Source: an uncultured Clostridia bacterium (lineage in GTDB: Bacteria; Bacillota; Clostridia; Oscillospirales; CAG-272). Taken from it: a stretch of DNA of 37,188 bases. This document shows positions 14,399-24,203 of this stretch, in pieces (positions within the stretch are counted from its first letter, which is position 1; each line of letters starts with the position of its first letter). The position numbers and the translations under genes were made by a program. The notes below the pieces were generated by a model that saw nothing but the letters and a program-made list of their open reading frames with translations, did not search any database and was not told the origin of the DNA. The DNA lies in the NCBI GenBank assembly GCA_947628165.1, contig CANQYV010000010.1:1-37188 (forward strand). Reading direction: 5' to 3'.

Positions 14399-15091
14399 TC
14401 AGCCGAGCCTTGCGGCATTTATCTTGATGCCGGGACCCATAGTCGACGCGATGACGCAGCTCTTTATATACTGACCCTTCGCGGCGGCCGGCTTTGCCTT
14501 GATGATGGCTTCCATAAGCGTCGAGAAGTTCTCCTCGAGCTTCTGCTGACCGAAGGACGCCTTGCCTATCGGGCAGTGGATGATGTTCGTCTTGTCGAGA
14601 CGGTACTCGATCTTACCTGCCTTGGCTTCCTTGATGGCGCGGCCGATATCCATCGTGACCGTACCGGACTTCGGGTTCGGCATAAGGCCCTTAGGACCGA
14701 GCACACGGCCGAGACGTCCGAGAAGACCCATCATGTTCGGCGTCGTGATGATGACGTCGTAATCGAACCAGTTCTCGCGCTGGATCTTCTCTATCATGTC
14801 CTGATCGCCGACGTAGTCAGCGCCAGCGGCTCTCGCCTCGTCCGCCTTGTCGTCCTTCGCGATCGCGAGGACGCGCACCGTCTTACCGGTGCCGTTCGGG
14901 AGAACGATGGCGCCTCTGACCTGCTGGTCAGCGTGGCGGGAGTCGACGCCGAGCCTTACATGGAGCTCGATCGTCTCATCAAACTTGGATTTTGCGGTCT
15001 TGAGGACGAGGTCTATGGCCTCGGCGGTATCGTACAGCTTGGAAGACTCTATGAGCTTCGCGCTTTCCTTGTATTTCTTGCCCTTAAACAT
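14399..15091 (-). CDS. rplA: Ribosomal protein L1
   Basis: 230 aa, full length for bacterial L1, which binds 23S rRNA at the mobile L1 stalk near the E site and usually represses its own operon. Clear signatures: [30 protein letters not shown], and [31 protein letters not shown] (motif spans about residues 118-148). The SD is GGAGGTGA. It is last in the rpmG-secE-nusG-rplK-rplA series; the usual rplJ and rplL genes do not follow, because a terminator and a convergent gene come next. Confidence 0.97.
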   Translation of the reverse strand: MFKGKKYKESAKLIESSKLYDTAEAIDLVLKTAKSKFDETIELHVRLGVDSRHADQQVRGAIVLPNGTGKTVRVLAIAKDDKADEARAAGADYVGDQDMIEKIQRENWFDYDVIITTPNMMGLLGRLGRVLGPKGLMPNPKSGTVTMDIGRAIKEAKAGKIEYRLDKTNIIHCPIGKASFGQQKLEENFSTLMEAIIKAKPAAAKGQYIKSCVIASTMGPGIKINAARLG

Positions 15092-15107
15092 TACTCGTCA
15101 CCTCCGC

Positions 15108-15533
15108 TCAGTCCTCGACGACGACGCCCATGCTGCGCGCCGTGCCTGCGATCATGCTCATCGCAGCCTCAACGGAGCCTGCGTTCAGATCCTTCATCTT
15201 CGTCTCAGCGATCTGCTTCAACTGCTCGCGCTTGATCGTCGCGACCTTCGTCTTGTTAGGTGTGCCCGAGCCGGATTCGATGCCGCACGCCTTCTTGATG
15301 AGGACGGGAGCCGGCGGGGTCTTCGTGATGAACGTGAAGGAACGGTCAGCATACACCGTGATGACGACGGGTATGATGAGACCGATGTCGTTCTTCGTTC
15401 TCTCGTTGAACTCCTTCGTGAAGTTCGGTATCGGAACGCCGTACTGACCGAGCGCCGGGCCGACGGGCGGCGCGGGAGTTGCCTTTCCTGCGGGGAGCTG
15501 GAGCTTTATATAGCCCATGATTTTCTTTGCCAT
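15108..15533 (-). CDS. rplK: Ribosomal protein L11
   Basis: 141 aa, standard length. L11 binds the GTPase-associated centre of 23S rRNA and works with elongation factors and RelA. Seen: [26 protein letters not shown] at the N-terminus (Pro-rich), [17 protein letters not shown] in the middle, and the C-terminal RNA-binding end [21 protein letters not shown] ribosome site. It lies 16 bp upstream of rplA, so the two are co-transcribed. Confidence 0.97.
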   Translation of the reverse strand: MAKKIMGYIKLQLPAGKATPAPPVGPALGQYGVPIPNFTKEFNERTKNDIGLIIPVVITVYADRSFTFITKTPPAPVLIKKACGIESGSGTPNKTKVATIKREQLKQIAETKMKDLNAGSVEAAMSMIAGTARSMGVVVED

Positions 15534-15567
15534 GTCGTTTTATAACCTCCTGTTGTGGTAACGTCGC

Positions 15568-15595
15568 GGGAGAAATCGCAAAAAATTTTTCTCCC
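15568..15595 (-). other. Hairpin between nusG and rplK
   Basis: GGGAGAAA pairs with TTTCTCCC (15568-15575 with 15588-15595) across a 12-nt A/T-rich loop, in the 100-bp gap between nusG and rplK. No T-run follows on the minus strand. It may be an RNA processing or stability element separating the secE-nusG part from the ribosomal part. Confidence 0.4.
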
Positions 15596-15633
15596 TCCCA
15601 CATGTGCGCGCAAACGCGCGCGTTCGCATTTGC

Positions 15634-16170
15634 TTACTTTTTTCTTATGTGCTTTGTTTCCATCATAACGGGCATATCCCTGCCCGCAGTCGAAATAACG
15701 ACGGTGACGCTTGCGCCGTCCGGCGTGAACGACTGCACCGTGCCGGAGAAGCCGACGAACGGTCCGTCCACGATGTCGACGGTGTCGCCGACCTCGACGG
15801 TCGAGCGCTCAGTATGCGTCTCAAGGTTGATTGCCGCGACCTCCTCGTCCGTGAGGGGCACCGGCTTCGACCCGGGACCGACAAACCCCGTCACGCCGCT
15901 GATGTTTCTAACGACGTGCCAGCTTTCGTCCGTCATTATCATTTTGATGAGCACATAACACGGAAAGATCTTTGACTCCGTTGTCTTTTCCTCGTCTCCG
16001 TTCACCTCGGTGACGGTCTCGGTGGGGATGACGGACTCGAAAATAAGGTGACCGAGCCCACGGTTCTCAACGATCTTGTCAAGGTTCGCCTTGACGCGGT
16101 TCTCGTATCCCGAATAGGTATGCGCCACATACCAGCGCGGGCCGAGGTTCATTTCGTTTATATCGCTCAT
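15634..16170 (-). CDS. nusG: Transcription termination/antitermination protein NusG
   Basis: 178 aa, normal length. The NGN domain (PRWYVAHTYSGYENRVKANL, then IFPCYVLIKMIMTDESWHVVRN and GVTGFVGPGSKPVPL) binds RNA polymerase, and the C-terminal KOW domain (VGDTVDIVDGPFVGFSGTVQ) contacts NusE/Rho. It starts 4 nt after the secE stop (TGATAAAATG) with no independent SD, so translation is probably coupled to secE. An internal Met at residue 7 is an alternative start. Confidence 0.97.
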   Translation of the reverse strand: MSDINEMNLGPRWYVAHTYSGYENRVKANLDKIVENRGLGHLIFESVIPTETVTEVNGDEEKTTESKIFPCYVLIKMIMTDESWHVVRNISGVTGFVGPGSKPVPLTDEEVAAINLETHTERSTVEVGDTVDIVDGPFVGFSGTVQSFTPDGASVTVVISTAGRDMPVMMETKHIRKK

Positions 16171-16174
16171 TTTA

Positions 16175-16687
16175 TCAAAGGATGCGTCCGATAGTGACTA
16201 TCAGAAGCGAGAGCAGATAGTCGACAACACCGAATATGAGCGCGAAAACGAGTATCGCCACAACGACGAGTATCGTGTTCTTCAGCGTCTCGTGCTTGTC
16301 GGCCCAGACTATCTTCTTGAATTCGCTCTTGAACGACCTCCACGTTTTGACGGCGCGTTCACGGTCGCGAAGCACCCAAATGAGTATCGCCACAAGAATG
16401 ACGGCGAGGATTATGAGCGTTGTGATGCCGAAGCGGCTTTCCTTTTCCGTGCTCGTGCTTCCCGAAGAGGAAGACGGGCTCTCCGTTTCGGCTGACGTGT
16501 CTGCCGTGCCCGTGTCTGCCGCGCCCGTATCGGCGGCAGCGGTGTCGGCGGCGTCCGCCTTCGTCTCAGCCTCGGTCACGTCTCCCGTGCCCGCCGGCTC
16601 GTCCGCAAAGACGGGCACCGACGCGGCGGTGAGCATTACCAGAAGCGCGATTGTCGCCGCGAGCAGCTTCCATATGTTTTTCTTCAT
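16175..16687 (-). CDS. secE: SecE with signal peptide and extra N-terminal membrane segment
   Basis: 170 aa, against about 60-75 for most Firmicute SecE. The C-terminal part (about 112-165) is a clear SecE: amphipathic helix KTWRSFKSEFKKIVWADKHETLKN, then the core transmembrane helix. It is preceded by a typical cleavable signal peptide (1-28, ending VFA-DE), an Asp/Ala/Thr low-complexity stretch (about 31-82) and one more membrane helix (about 87-106). Predicted topology: an acidic external N-terminus, two helices, and the conserved amphipathic helix in the cytoplasm. Core role: stabilising SecY in the SecYEG translocon. The extension is directly visible; its function is unknown. Confidence 0.92.
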   Translation of the reverse strand: MKKNIWKLLAATIALLVMLTAASVPVFADEPAGTGDVTEAETKADAADTAAADTGAADTGTADTSAETESPSSSSGSTSTEKESRFGITTLIILAVILVAILIWVLRDRERAVKTWRSFKSEFKKIVWADKHETLKNTILVVVAILVFALIFGVVDYLLSLLIVTIGRIL

Positions 16688-16707
16688 CTTTTCGATCTCT
16701 CCCCGGT

Positions 16708-16857
16708 TTACTTCGTCTCTCTGTGGAGAGTGTGCTTACGGCAGAAGCGGCAGTACTTTTTCATCTCAAGCCTGTCGGGATCGTTCTTCTTGTTCTTCAT
16801 CGTGTCGTAATTGCGCTGCTTGCATTCCGAGCAGGCGAGTGTTACTTTGACTCTCAT
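16708..16857 (-). CDS. rpmG: Ribosomal protein L33 (zinc-binding form)
   Basis: 49 aa, short but full length for L33. It starts [20 protein letters not shown] and has two CxxC pairs (Cys9/Cys12 and Cys36/Cys39) that bind one zinc, the form made when zinc is plentiful. AGGAGGTG stands ahead of the ATG. It opens the rpmG-secE-nusG-rplK-rplA operon, with secE starting 20 bp downstream, and is driven by the promoter at 17024-16996. Confidence 0.95.
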   Translation of the reverse strand: MRVKVTLACSECKQRNYDTMKNKKNDPDRLEMKKYCRFCRKHTLHRETK

Positions 16858-16965
16858 TTTTGAGCGGCACCTCCTGATTTTTCTGTTTTGTACCTCCCTC
16901 GGGCGGACGGTCCCCGCCCTGCCGTGGCGCGGCAGGCGAGCTTTCGCGTGCCTTTTTCGGCGCGC

Positions 16966-17017
16966 AAAAAAAGAGCCCTCCGCAGAGGTACTGATAGTAT
17001 ACCACCGCGGATGGCTC
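16966..17017 (-). terminator. aspS terminator, enclosing the next promoter
   Basis: On the minus strand GAGCCATCCGC (17017-17007) pairs with GCGGAGGGCTC (16983-16973) with one mismatch; the inner GGTA/TACC extends the stem, and seven Ts follow (16972-16966). It lies 76 bp after the aspS stop. The -10 of the ribosomal operon promoter sits in its loop and the -35 just outside, so only transcripts coming from aspS form the full hairpin. Confidence 0.7.
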
Positions 17018-17024
17018 GTGTCAA
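16996..17024 (-). promoter_or_regulatory. Sigma-A promoter of the rpmG-secE-nusG-rplK-rplA operon
   Basis: Minus strand: consensus TTGACA (17024-17019), 17-bp spacer, TATACT (17001-16996). The start is expected near 16989, giving a leader of about 130 nt before rpmG. That leader has a CTGCCG/CGGCAG hairpin (16919-16935) and no coding region. The near-consensus elements fit a highly expressed ribosomal operon. Confidence 0.8.
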
Positions 17025-17092
17025 TAGTATTTTTGAAAAAAATCTCTTTTTCCGCCCCCGAAATAACTTTTCCTTCGGGGACGCCTGCCGGA

Positions 17093-18871
<1,779 letters not shown>

Positions 18872-18890
18872 ATCGTTTTGCCTTTCATTA

Positions 18891-18912
18891 TTATATAGTT
18901 GTTATATAGTCG
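18891..18912. repeat. Direct repeat in the aspS leader
   Basis: Two adjacent 11-bp copies, TTATATAGTTG and TTATATAGTCG, with one difference, 20 bp upstream of the aspS start codon. The AU-rich stretch probably keeps the ribosome site unpaired. The rest of the 18872-19199 gap holds the aspS and DUF951 promoters and the small ORF described separately. Confidence 0.4.
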
Positions 18913-18915
18913 TTA

Positions 18916-19026
18916 TTATGCCGCATTTCCGTTTCGGCTCATGTCCCCGTGCGCGGCGTGTGCCGCTTCCGTCTTTGCGCCCCACGGCAGGCGCGCGGGG
19001 TCAATGTCATATATGTTCGGCATCAT
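18916..19026 (-). CDS. Possible 36-aa leader peptide or small protein upstream of aspS
   Basis: An open frame of 36 codons inside the aspS leader: MMPNIYDIDPARLPWG, then AKTEAAHAAHGDMSRNGNAA. It begins about 33 nt after the predicted start of transcription, behind a weak purine-rich GGAAAGA, and stops 44 nt before aspS. Third codon positions are GC-rich like the real genes. Two Asp codons fall at positions 7 and 9, so ribosome stalling when charged tRNA-Asp is low could in principle report to aspS. No alternative terminator/antiterminator pair is obvious, so this is a candidate only. Confidence 0.3.
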   Translation of the reverse strand: MMPNIYDIDPARLPWGAKTEAAHAAHGDMSRNGNAA

Positions 19027-19065
19027 GATGCTTTGTCTTTCCGCCTTCCGTGATTTTTCCCATAT

Positions 19066-19093
19066 ATTCTATCACAAATTGCGGCAATGTCAA
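19066..19093 (-). promoter_or_regulatory. Sigma-A promoter of aspS
   Basis: Minus strand: consensus TTGACA (19093-19088), 16-bp spacer, TAGAAT (19071-19066) with an extended TG motif just upstream. A GCGGCA/TGCCGC inverted repeat (19081-19100) overlaps the -35 and may be an operator. The divergent DUF951 promoter begins 38 bp away. Confidence 0.7.
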
Positions 19094-19131
19094 GTGCCGC
19101 ACACCGCGTGCTTTCGTTTTTGTGTTTGCTC

Positions 19132-19160
19132 TTTACAAACCGAACGATACATGGTATAAT
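19132..19160 (+). promoter_or_regulatory. Sigma-A promoter of the DUF951-YfhO-ruvAB region
   Basis: TTTACA (19132-19137), 17-bp spacer, consensus TATAAT (19155-19160). The start is expected near 19167, about 33 nt before the DUF951 ATG. No other promoter or terminator was recognised until 29634, so this may serve a very long unit. Confidence 0.75.
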
Positions 19161-19199
19161 AAGCTATAATATTATGTATATTTTTACCCCGAGGCGGCA

Positions 19200-19451
19200 A
19201 TGGATAACGGCAGAAGCACAGGGCGCGCGCGCCCCGTCATACGCGCGGGCGACACGGCGACGCTCAAAAAGCCGCACCCGTGCGGCTCGCATGATTTCAG
19301 GGTCGTTCGTGCGGGCGCCGACGTCCGCATCGTTTGCCTCGGCTGCGGCCGCGACATGACGCTCCCGCGCGAAAAATTTGAACGCTCACTAAAAAAGCTC
19401 GCCTACGCCCCCGTCCCCGAGGACGGTTCCGAGCAAAAAAATAAAGGATAA
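19200..19451 (+). CDS. DUF951 family protein
   Basis: 83 aa. The core matches DUF951: AGDTATLKKPHPCGSHDFRVVRAGADVRIVCLGCGRDMTLPREKFE, spanning about residues 17-62. Three Cys (PHPCG and CLGCG) suggest a small metal- or nucleic-acid-binding fold. The family is near-universal in Firmicutes, usually near core replication or translation genes, with no assigned role. GAGG is 5 nt before the ATG. It is followed by the YfhO gene after 10 bp. Confidence 0.88.
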   Translation: MDNGRSTGRARPVIRAGDTATLKKPHPCGSHDFRVVRAGADVRIVCLGCGRDMTLPREKFERSLKKLAYAPVPEDGSEQKNKG

Positions 19452-19461
19452 AAAACGGACA

Positions 19462-22428
19462 ATGGCTGAAGAACTTGAAAACGAAAAGAATACAGCGGAA
19501 GCGGACGCCGCCTCCCCTGCCGCCGACGGCGAGGAAGACGACGCCTGCGGCTTTGAAGAATTTGAGAAAAAGGCGTCCGAATGGGACGAGGCGCCGATGC
19601 CCGCCGCCGGGAAAAAGAAACTCCGGCTCCCGTCGTTTTTTTACAGCGAACGCGTGCTGCGCTACCGCTATCTCGGGTTCGCGTTTCTCGTTCCCGCGCT
19701 CACGATGTGGCTCATCTATATCGCGATGGGGACGTATCCGTTCGGCGAGGGCAGCGTGCTCGTGCTCGACCTCAACGGTCAGTACGTCTACTTTTTTGAA
19801 CAGCTCCGCGAGATAGTCCTCGGCGACGCGAGCCTCATATACAGCTGGGGCCGCGCGCTCGGCGGCGAATTCATGGGCATATACGCCTATTATCTCGCCT
19901 CGCCGTTCTCCTTCATCGTCTGCCTTTTCCCGAAGAAGATGATAACGGAAGCGCTGCTTCTCATGTTCCTTTTAAAGACGGGGCTCTGCGGGCTGACATT
20001 CGGCATTTATCTCGATTATAAGACGCCGAGGAAAAAGCTCTCCGCGGCCTCCGTTGTAATGTTCTCGACGATCTACGCCCTCACGGCATACGCCGTCGTG
20101 CAGCAGCACAACACAATGTGGATAGATAACCTCATCTGCCTGCCGCTCATCGTAATGGGCATCGAACGCATGATAAAGCACGGGCGCTTCCGCCTGTTCA
20201 TCGTGTCGCTCACGGTCGCCGTCATGTCCAATTTCTATATCGGATACATGACCTGCATCTTCGTTTTCTTCTATTTCTTCATAGCTTACGCGACGATGGC
20301 TCCAGAAGAGAGAAATCCCCTCGGTGAGGGTCAGCACTTCGCAAGGTCGCTTTCCCGAATAGCTGGCAGCTCCGTCATCGTCCTTATGACCTCGTGCGTT
20401 ATACTTTGGAGCGCTTACTACGGGCTGACGTTCGGCAAGACTACGTTCTCGAACCCGACGTGGACGCTTGACTCGAAGTTTGACATACTCGACCTTGTCT
20501 CAAAGCTCTTTATCGGAAGCTACGACACCGTCCGCCCGGAGGGGCTCCCCTTCGTCTACTGCGGCTCGCTCGTCCTGTTGCTTCTGCCGATATATTTCTT
20601 CCTGAAATCGGTCCCCGTGAGGGAAAAGCTGCTCGTCGCGGCGTGCTGCCTGTTCTTCACGCTGTCGTTCACGGTCTCCGCCGCCGACCTCGTATGGCAC
20701 GGCTTCCAGCGCCCGAACTGGCTCAACTACCGCTACAGCTTCATCCTCTGCTTCTTTATGATTTTCGCCGCTTACAGGGCATTTTTGCACATACGGGAAG
20801 TAAATATAAGGTATATTATCGGCGTCGCCATAGCGTGGTCGTTTGTCCTCATCATCCTTCAGAAGCTCGACACATACGAGTGGATATCGGACTACGGGAC
20901 GGTGTGGCTCACGTTTGCGTTCTTCGCCGCGTATATCATTCTGCTGCGCTTCCACCTGACCTCCACGATCAAGGGCGGCGTCGCGCTCGCCATAGCGTCG
21001 ATAGTAGTGCTTGAATCTTTCGTCGGCGGGCTCATGAATCTGCTCGCCCTCGGCGACGACGTTGTATATTCGTCGCGCACCTCGTACCGCTCGTTCGTCG
21101 ACCGCGTGCAGCCCATCGTCGACATGGTTCAGGCTGACGACGACAGCTTCTACCGCATGGAGAAAACGCTGCACAGAAAGACTAACGACGCGCTCGCGCT
21201 CGGCTTCCGCGGGCTCTCGAACTCGACGTCGACGCTGAACGCAAAGACGATAGCGTTCCTCTCGAGCCTCGGCCTTTCCGCAAAGTCGCACTGGGCAAAG
21301 TATCTCGGCGGCACCCCCGTCGTCGACTCGCTGCTCGGGATCAAATACCTCGTCATCGAGCAGGGCACAGACGTCTCGCCGCTCTACGAAAAGAAATACG
21401 ATTATCAGGGTGAGACGGGCGCGCCGCTCGAAGCGTACCTCAATCCCTATGCGCTGCCGATAGCGTACGGCGTCAACGGCTCGCTGCTCGCCTGCAATCC
21501 CGCGTCGTTTGACACACCGTTCGACAGGCTCGACAACATCGTCTCCGGCATGACGGGAGACAACAGCGGCGACGCCGGCATATTCGTGCCGATACCGATA
21601 GACAAAGAGGAGACCGCGCACTGCACGGTCGGATACACGACGGGCCATCAGGCGCTGACGGACGACGCCTCGGGCACGAAGGGGCGCATCACATATACGA
21701 TCACCGTCGACAGTGACGGCGAGGTATACTGCTACTTCCCGAGCGACTATATCCGCAAATGCGACCTCTACGTCAACGGCGCCCGCATATCCACATACTA
21801 CGACAACGAGACGTACCGCATCATGGACCTCGGTCATCACACAAGCGGCGAGGTCATGACAGTCGAGCTCCGCATGGACGAGAACGACAAGCTCTATATC
21901 AAGATGGAGGACACATACTTCTACCGCCTCGACGAGGACGCGTTCAAAAGCGCGATGGAAGAGCTCTCCGCGAGCACTTATGAGATAGAGAAGTACACGG
22001 AGGACAGCTTCAAGGGCACGATCGACATAAAGGAAGGCGACGAGCTCGTCTTTACCTCCATCCCCTACGACGAAGGCTGGGTCGTCCGCCTCGACGGCGA
22101 GCGCGTAGACATCTTCGAGACGATGAACGCCCTTATCGGCTTCTACGCCGAGCCGGGCGAGCACACGCTCACGATGGAATACCGCCCCGCCTGCGTCATT
22201 TACGGCAGCATAGTCTCCTGCCTCGGGATTGTGATGTTTGCCGGAGCCTGCGTCATCGACGCGCAGAAGCGCCGCCGCAGATCCGCCGATGCAGAGGCAG
22301 AGGCAGAGGCGGACGCGGAAGCAGATGTCGATACCGGCGCGGCATTATCGGCTGACGCGGAAACGCCCAAAACCGAAGACGTGACCGATGCCGAACCACC
22401 GGAGAACGGCAAGTCGGAAAAAGAATAA
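19462..22428 (+). CDS. YfhO-family integral membrane protein
   Basis: 988 aa. A charged cytoplasmic N-terminus (about 1-65) is followed by about 12 membrane segments up to about residue 530, a large external domain (about 540-905), a last membrane helix (VSCLGIVMFAGACVI) and an Asp/Ala/Glu tail. The FGEGSVLVLDLNGQYVYFF segment and LLIYSWGRALGGEF-like stretch are typical of YfhO (PF09586), a GT-C-fold relative; B. subtilis YfhO is needed for glycosylation of lipoteichoic acid. Transfer of sugars onto envelope polymers is the likely job; the substrate here is unknown. The SD is weak (AAAGGA about 12 nt away), suggesting coupling to DUF951. Confidence 0.88.
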   Translation: MAEELENEKNTAEADAASPAADGEEDDACGFEEFEKKASEWDEAPMPAAGKKKLRLPSFFYSERVLRYRYLGFAFLVPALTMWLIYIAMGTYPFGEGSVLVLDLNGQYVYFFEQLREIVLGDASLIYSWGRALGGEFMGIYAYYLASPFSFIVCLFPKKMITEALLLMFLLKTGLCGLTFGIYLDYKTPRKKLSAASVVMFSTIYALTAYAVVQQHNTMWIDNLICLPLIVMGIERMIKHGRFRLFIVSLTVAVMSNFYIGYMTCIFVFFYFFIAYATMAPEERNPLGEGQHFARSLSRIAGSSVIVLMTSCVILWSAYYGLTFGKTTFSNPTWTLDSKFDILDLVSKLFIGSYDTVRPEGLPFVYCGSLVLLLLPIYFFLKSVPVREKLLVAACCLFFTLSFTVSAADLVWHGFQRPNWLNYRYSFILCFFMIFAAYRAFLHIREVNIRYIIGVAIAWSFVLIILQKLDTYEWISDYGTVWLTFAFFAAYIILLRFHLTSTIKGGVALAIASIVVLESFVGGLMNLLALGDDVVYSSRTSYRSFVDRVQPIVDMVQADDDSFYRMEKTLHRKTNDALALGFRGLSNSTSTLNAKTIAFLSSLGLSAKSHWAKYLGGTPVVDSLLGIKYLVIEQGTDVSPLYEKKYDYQGETGAPLEAYLNPYALPIAYGVNGSLLACNPASFDTPFDRLDNIVSGMTGDNSGDAGIFVPIPIDKEETAHCTVGYTTGHQALTDDASGTKGRITYTITVDSDGEVYCYFPSDYIRKCDLYVNGARISTYYDNETYRIMDLGHHTSGEVMTVELRMDENDKLYIKMEDTYFYRLDEDAFKSAMEELSASTYEIEKYTEDSFKGTIDIKEGDELVFTSIPYDEGWVVRLDGERVDIFETMNALIGFYAEPGEHTLTMEYRPACVIYGSIVSCLGIVMFAGACVIDAQKRRRRSADAEAEAEADAEADVDTGAALSADAETPKTEDVTDAEPPENGKSEKE

Positions 22429-22449
22429 AATCTAAGGACACAAAACAAA

Positions 22450-23052
22450 ATGTTTTACTACCTCAACGGGACTCTCGAGCACGTCGGAGACGGCTTTGCC
22501 GTCGTCGACTGCGGAGGCGTCGGCTATAAGCTGAACGTCAGCGGGACGACGTCGTCTCAGCTGCTCGCGCTGACGGGCGCGGGCGCGCGGCCGACCGTCC
22601 GGCTATACACGCATTTTTCAGTCCGCGAGGACGCGGCGGAGCTTTTCGGCTTTTACACCTCGGAGGAGCTCGACACTTTCCGGCTCCTGATAGGAATATC
22701 GGGCGTCGGTCCGAAGGCGGCGCTCTCCGTCCTCTCCCTGCTCTCCCCCGCCTCGCTCGCAGAGGCTGTCGCCGGGCAGGACGTCAAGATGATATCGCGC
22801 GCGCCCGGCGTCGGAACAAAGACGGCACAGCGCATCGTGCTCGAGCTTTCGGGGAAGCTCGTCGCGACGGCGGCGTCATCGTCCGCGGGCGTGACTCGCG
22901 CGCCGCTTGGGTCCGCCGCCGCCGACGCGGCGGACGCGCTCGTCGTGCTCGGCTATTCGCGGGCGGACGCGCAGGCGGTCGTCGCCTCCGTCGACGGGGC
23001 GGACTCGAAGACGACGGAGGAGATAATAAGGCTCGCCCTTATGAGGCTGTGA
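22450..23052 (+). CDS. ruvA: Holliday junction DNA helicase subunit RuvA
   Basis: 200 aa, full length. RuvA holds the four-way junction as a tetramer and loads RuvB. OB-fold N-terminus (YYLNGTLEHVGDGFAVVDCGGVGYKL), two helix-hairpin-helix motifs (GISGVGPKAALSVL and APGVGTKTAQRIVLEL), an Ala/Ser linker, then the RuvB-binding domain III (ADALVVLGYSRADAQAVV). AAGGACA lies upstream. It sits 21 bp after the YfhO gene and 37 bp before ruvB. Confidence 0.96.
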   Translation: MFYYLNGTLEHVGDGFAVVDCGGVGYKLNVSGTTSSQLLALTGAGARPTVRLYTHFSVREDAAELFGFYTSEELDTFRLLIGISGVGPKAALSVLSLLSPASLAEAVAGQDVKMISRAPGVGTKTAQRIVLELSGKLVATAASSSAGVTRAPLGSAAADAADALVVLGYSRADAQAVVASVDGADSKTTEEIIRLALMRL

Positions 23053-23089
23053 TTTCCGCTGCGCGAAAATTATCTGAGGTTCGGAACAT

Positions 23090-24181
23090 ATGGATTTTGA
23101 AGAATTCGACTTTGAAAACAGAATAGTCGACTCCTCGCTCCAATACGGCGACCTCGGCGGCGAGGACGCCGCAGGAGAGAACGCGCTGCGCCCGAGGTCG
23201 CTTGCCGACTACACGGGTCAGCGCCGCGCGAAGGAGGAGCTCGGCATATACATAAATGCCGCCAAGGGGCGCGGCGAGCCGCTCGATCACGTCCTGCTCT
23301 ACGGTCCTCCCGGGCTCGGTAAGACGACGCTCGCCGGGATAATCGCCTCCGAGATGGGAGTCAATTTCCGGCAGACGAGCGGCCCCGCGATAGAAAAGCA
23401 GGGCGACCTTGTCGCGCTGCTGACAAATCTCGCGCCCGGGGACGTGCTGTTTATTGACGAGATACACCGCCTGTCGCGGCAGATAGAGGAGATCCTCTAC
23501 CCCGCGATGGAGGATTACGCCATCGACATAATCATAGGCAAGGGTCCGTCCGCGAGGAGCATCCATTTCGGGCTTCCCCGCTTCACGCTGATAGGCGCGA
23601 CGACGCGCGCCGGTCAGATGACGACGCCTCTGCGCGACAGGTTCGGCGTCGTCCTTCGCCTCGAGCTCTACGACCCCGAGGAGCTTGCGACGATAATCAA
23701 GCGCAGCGCCGGCATCGTCGGCACGGAGATAACGGACGAGAGCGCATACGAGATCGCTTCCCGCTCGCGCGGGACGCCGCGTATCGCGAACCGCCTCCTC
23801 ATGCGCGTGCGCGACTACGCGCAGGTAAAGGGCGACGGCGTCATAACGGAGAGCATCGCGTGCGACGCCCTCTCCATGCTCGAGATAGACGAGCTCGGTC
23901 TTGACAACATAGACCGCCGCATGCTTTCGTCCATGATACGCTTCTACGACGGCGGGCCCGTCGGGCTCGAGACCCTCGCCGCTACGATCGGTGAGGAGGC
24001 CGTCACTATCGAGGACGTATACGAGCCGTATTTGCTGCAGATCGGCTATATCGCCCGCACGCCGCGCGGACGCGTCGTCACGCGCATGGCATACGAGCAT
24101 CTCGGCATCCCGTATACGAGGTCGGAAACCGAAACCGAAGCTCCGCCCGAAAAGGGCGCGGGGCAGCTGAAAATAGAATAA
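23090..24181 (+). CDS. ruvB: Holliday junction branch migration ATPase RuvB
   Basis: 363 aa, full length. A hexameric AAA+ motor that drives branch migration with RuvA. Walker A GPPGLGKT (72-79), Walker B LFIDE (Asp123, Glu124), sensor 1 with arginine finger region GATTRAG, and the C-terminal winged helix ([25 protein letters not shown]). Upstream GAGG. The stop is only 22 bp before a GH51 lipoprotein gene with its own strong AAGGAG, and no terminator is visible in between. Confidence 0.97.
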   Translation: MDFEEFDFENRIVDSSLQYGDLGGEDAAGENALRPRSLADYTGQRRAKEELGIYINAAKGRGEPLDHVLLYGPPGLGKTTLAGIIASEMGVNFRQTSGPAIEKQGDLVALLTNLAPGDVLFIDEIHRLSRQIEEILYPAMEDYAIDIIIGKGPSARSIHFGLPRFTLIGATTRAGQMTTPLRDRFGVVLRLELYDPEELATIIKRSAGIVGTEITDESAYEIASRSRGTPRIANRLLMRVRDYAQVKGDGVITESIACDALSMLEIDELGLDNIDRRMLSSMIRFYDGGPVGLETLAATIGEEAVTIEDVYEPYLLQIGYIARTPRGRVVTRMAYEHLGIPYTRSETETEAPPEKGAGQLKIE

Positions 24182-24203
24182 AGAATAAGAGAAGGAGACG
24201 GTC

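Noticed and set aside
18872-19060. T-box riboswitch in the aspS leader
   Set aside because: The conserved T-box sequence (AGGGTGGNACCGCG) is absent and no leader terminator is seen.
18899-19159. Rightward open frame of 86 codons in the aspS/DUF951 gap
   Set aside because: No SD, Cys/Phe-rich odd composition, and it crosses both promoters; not a gene.
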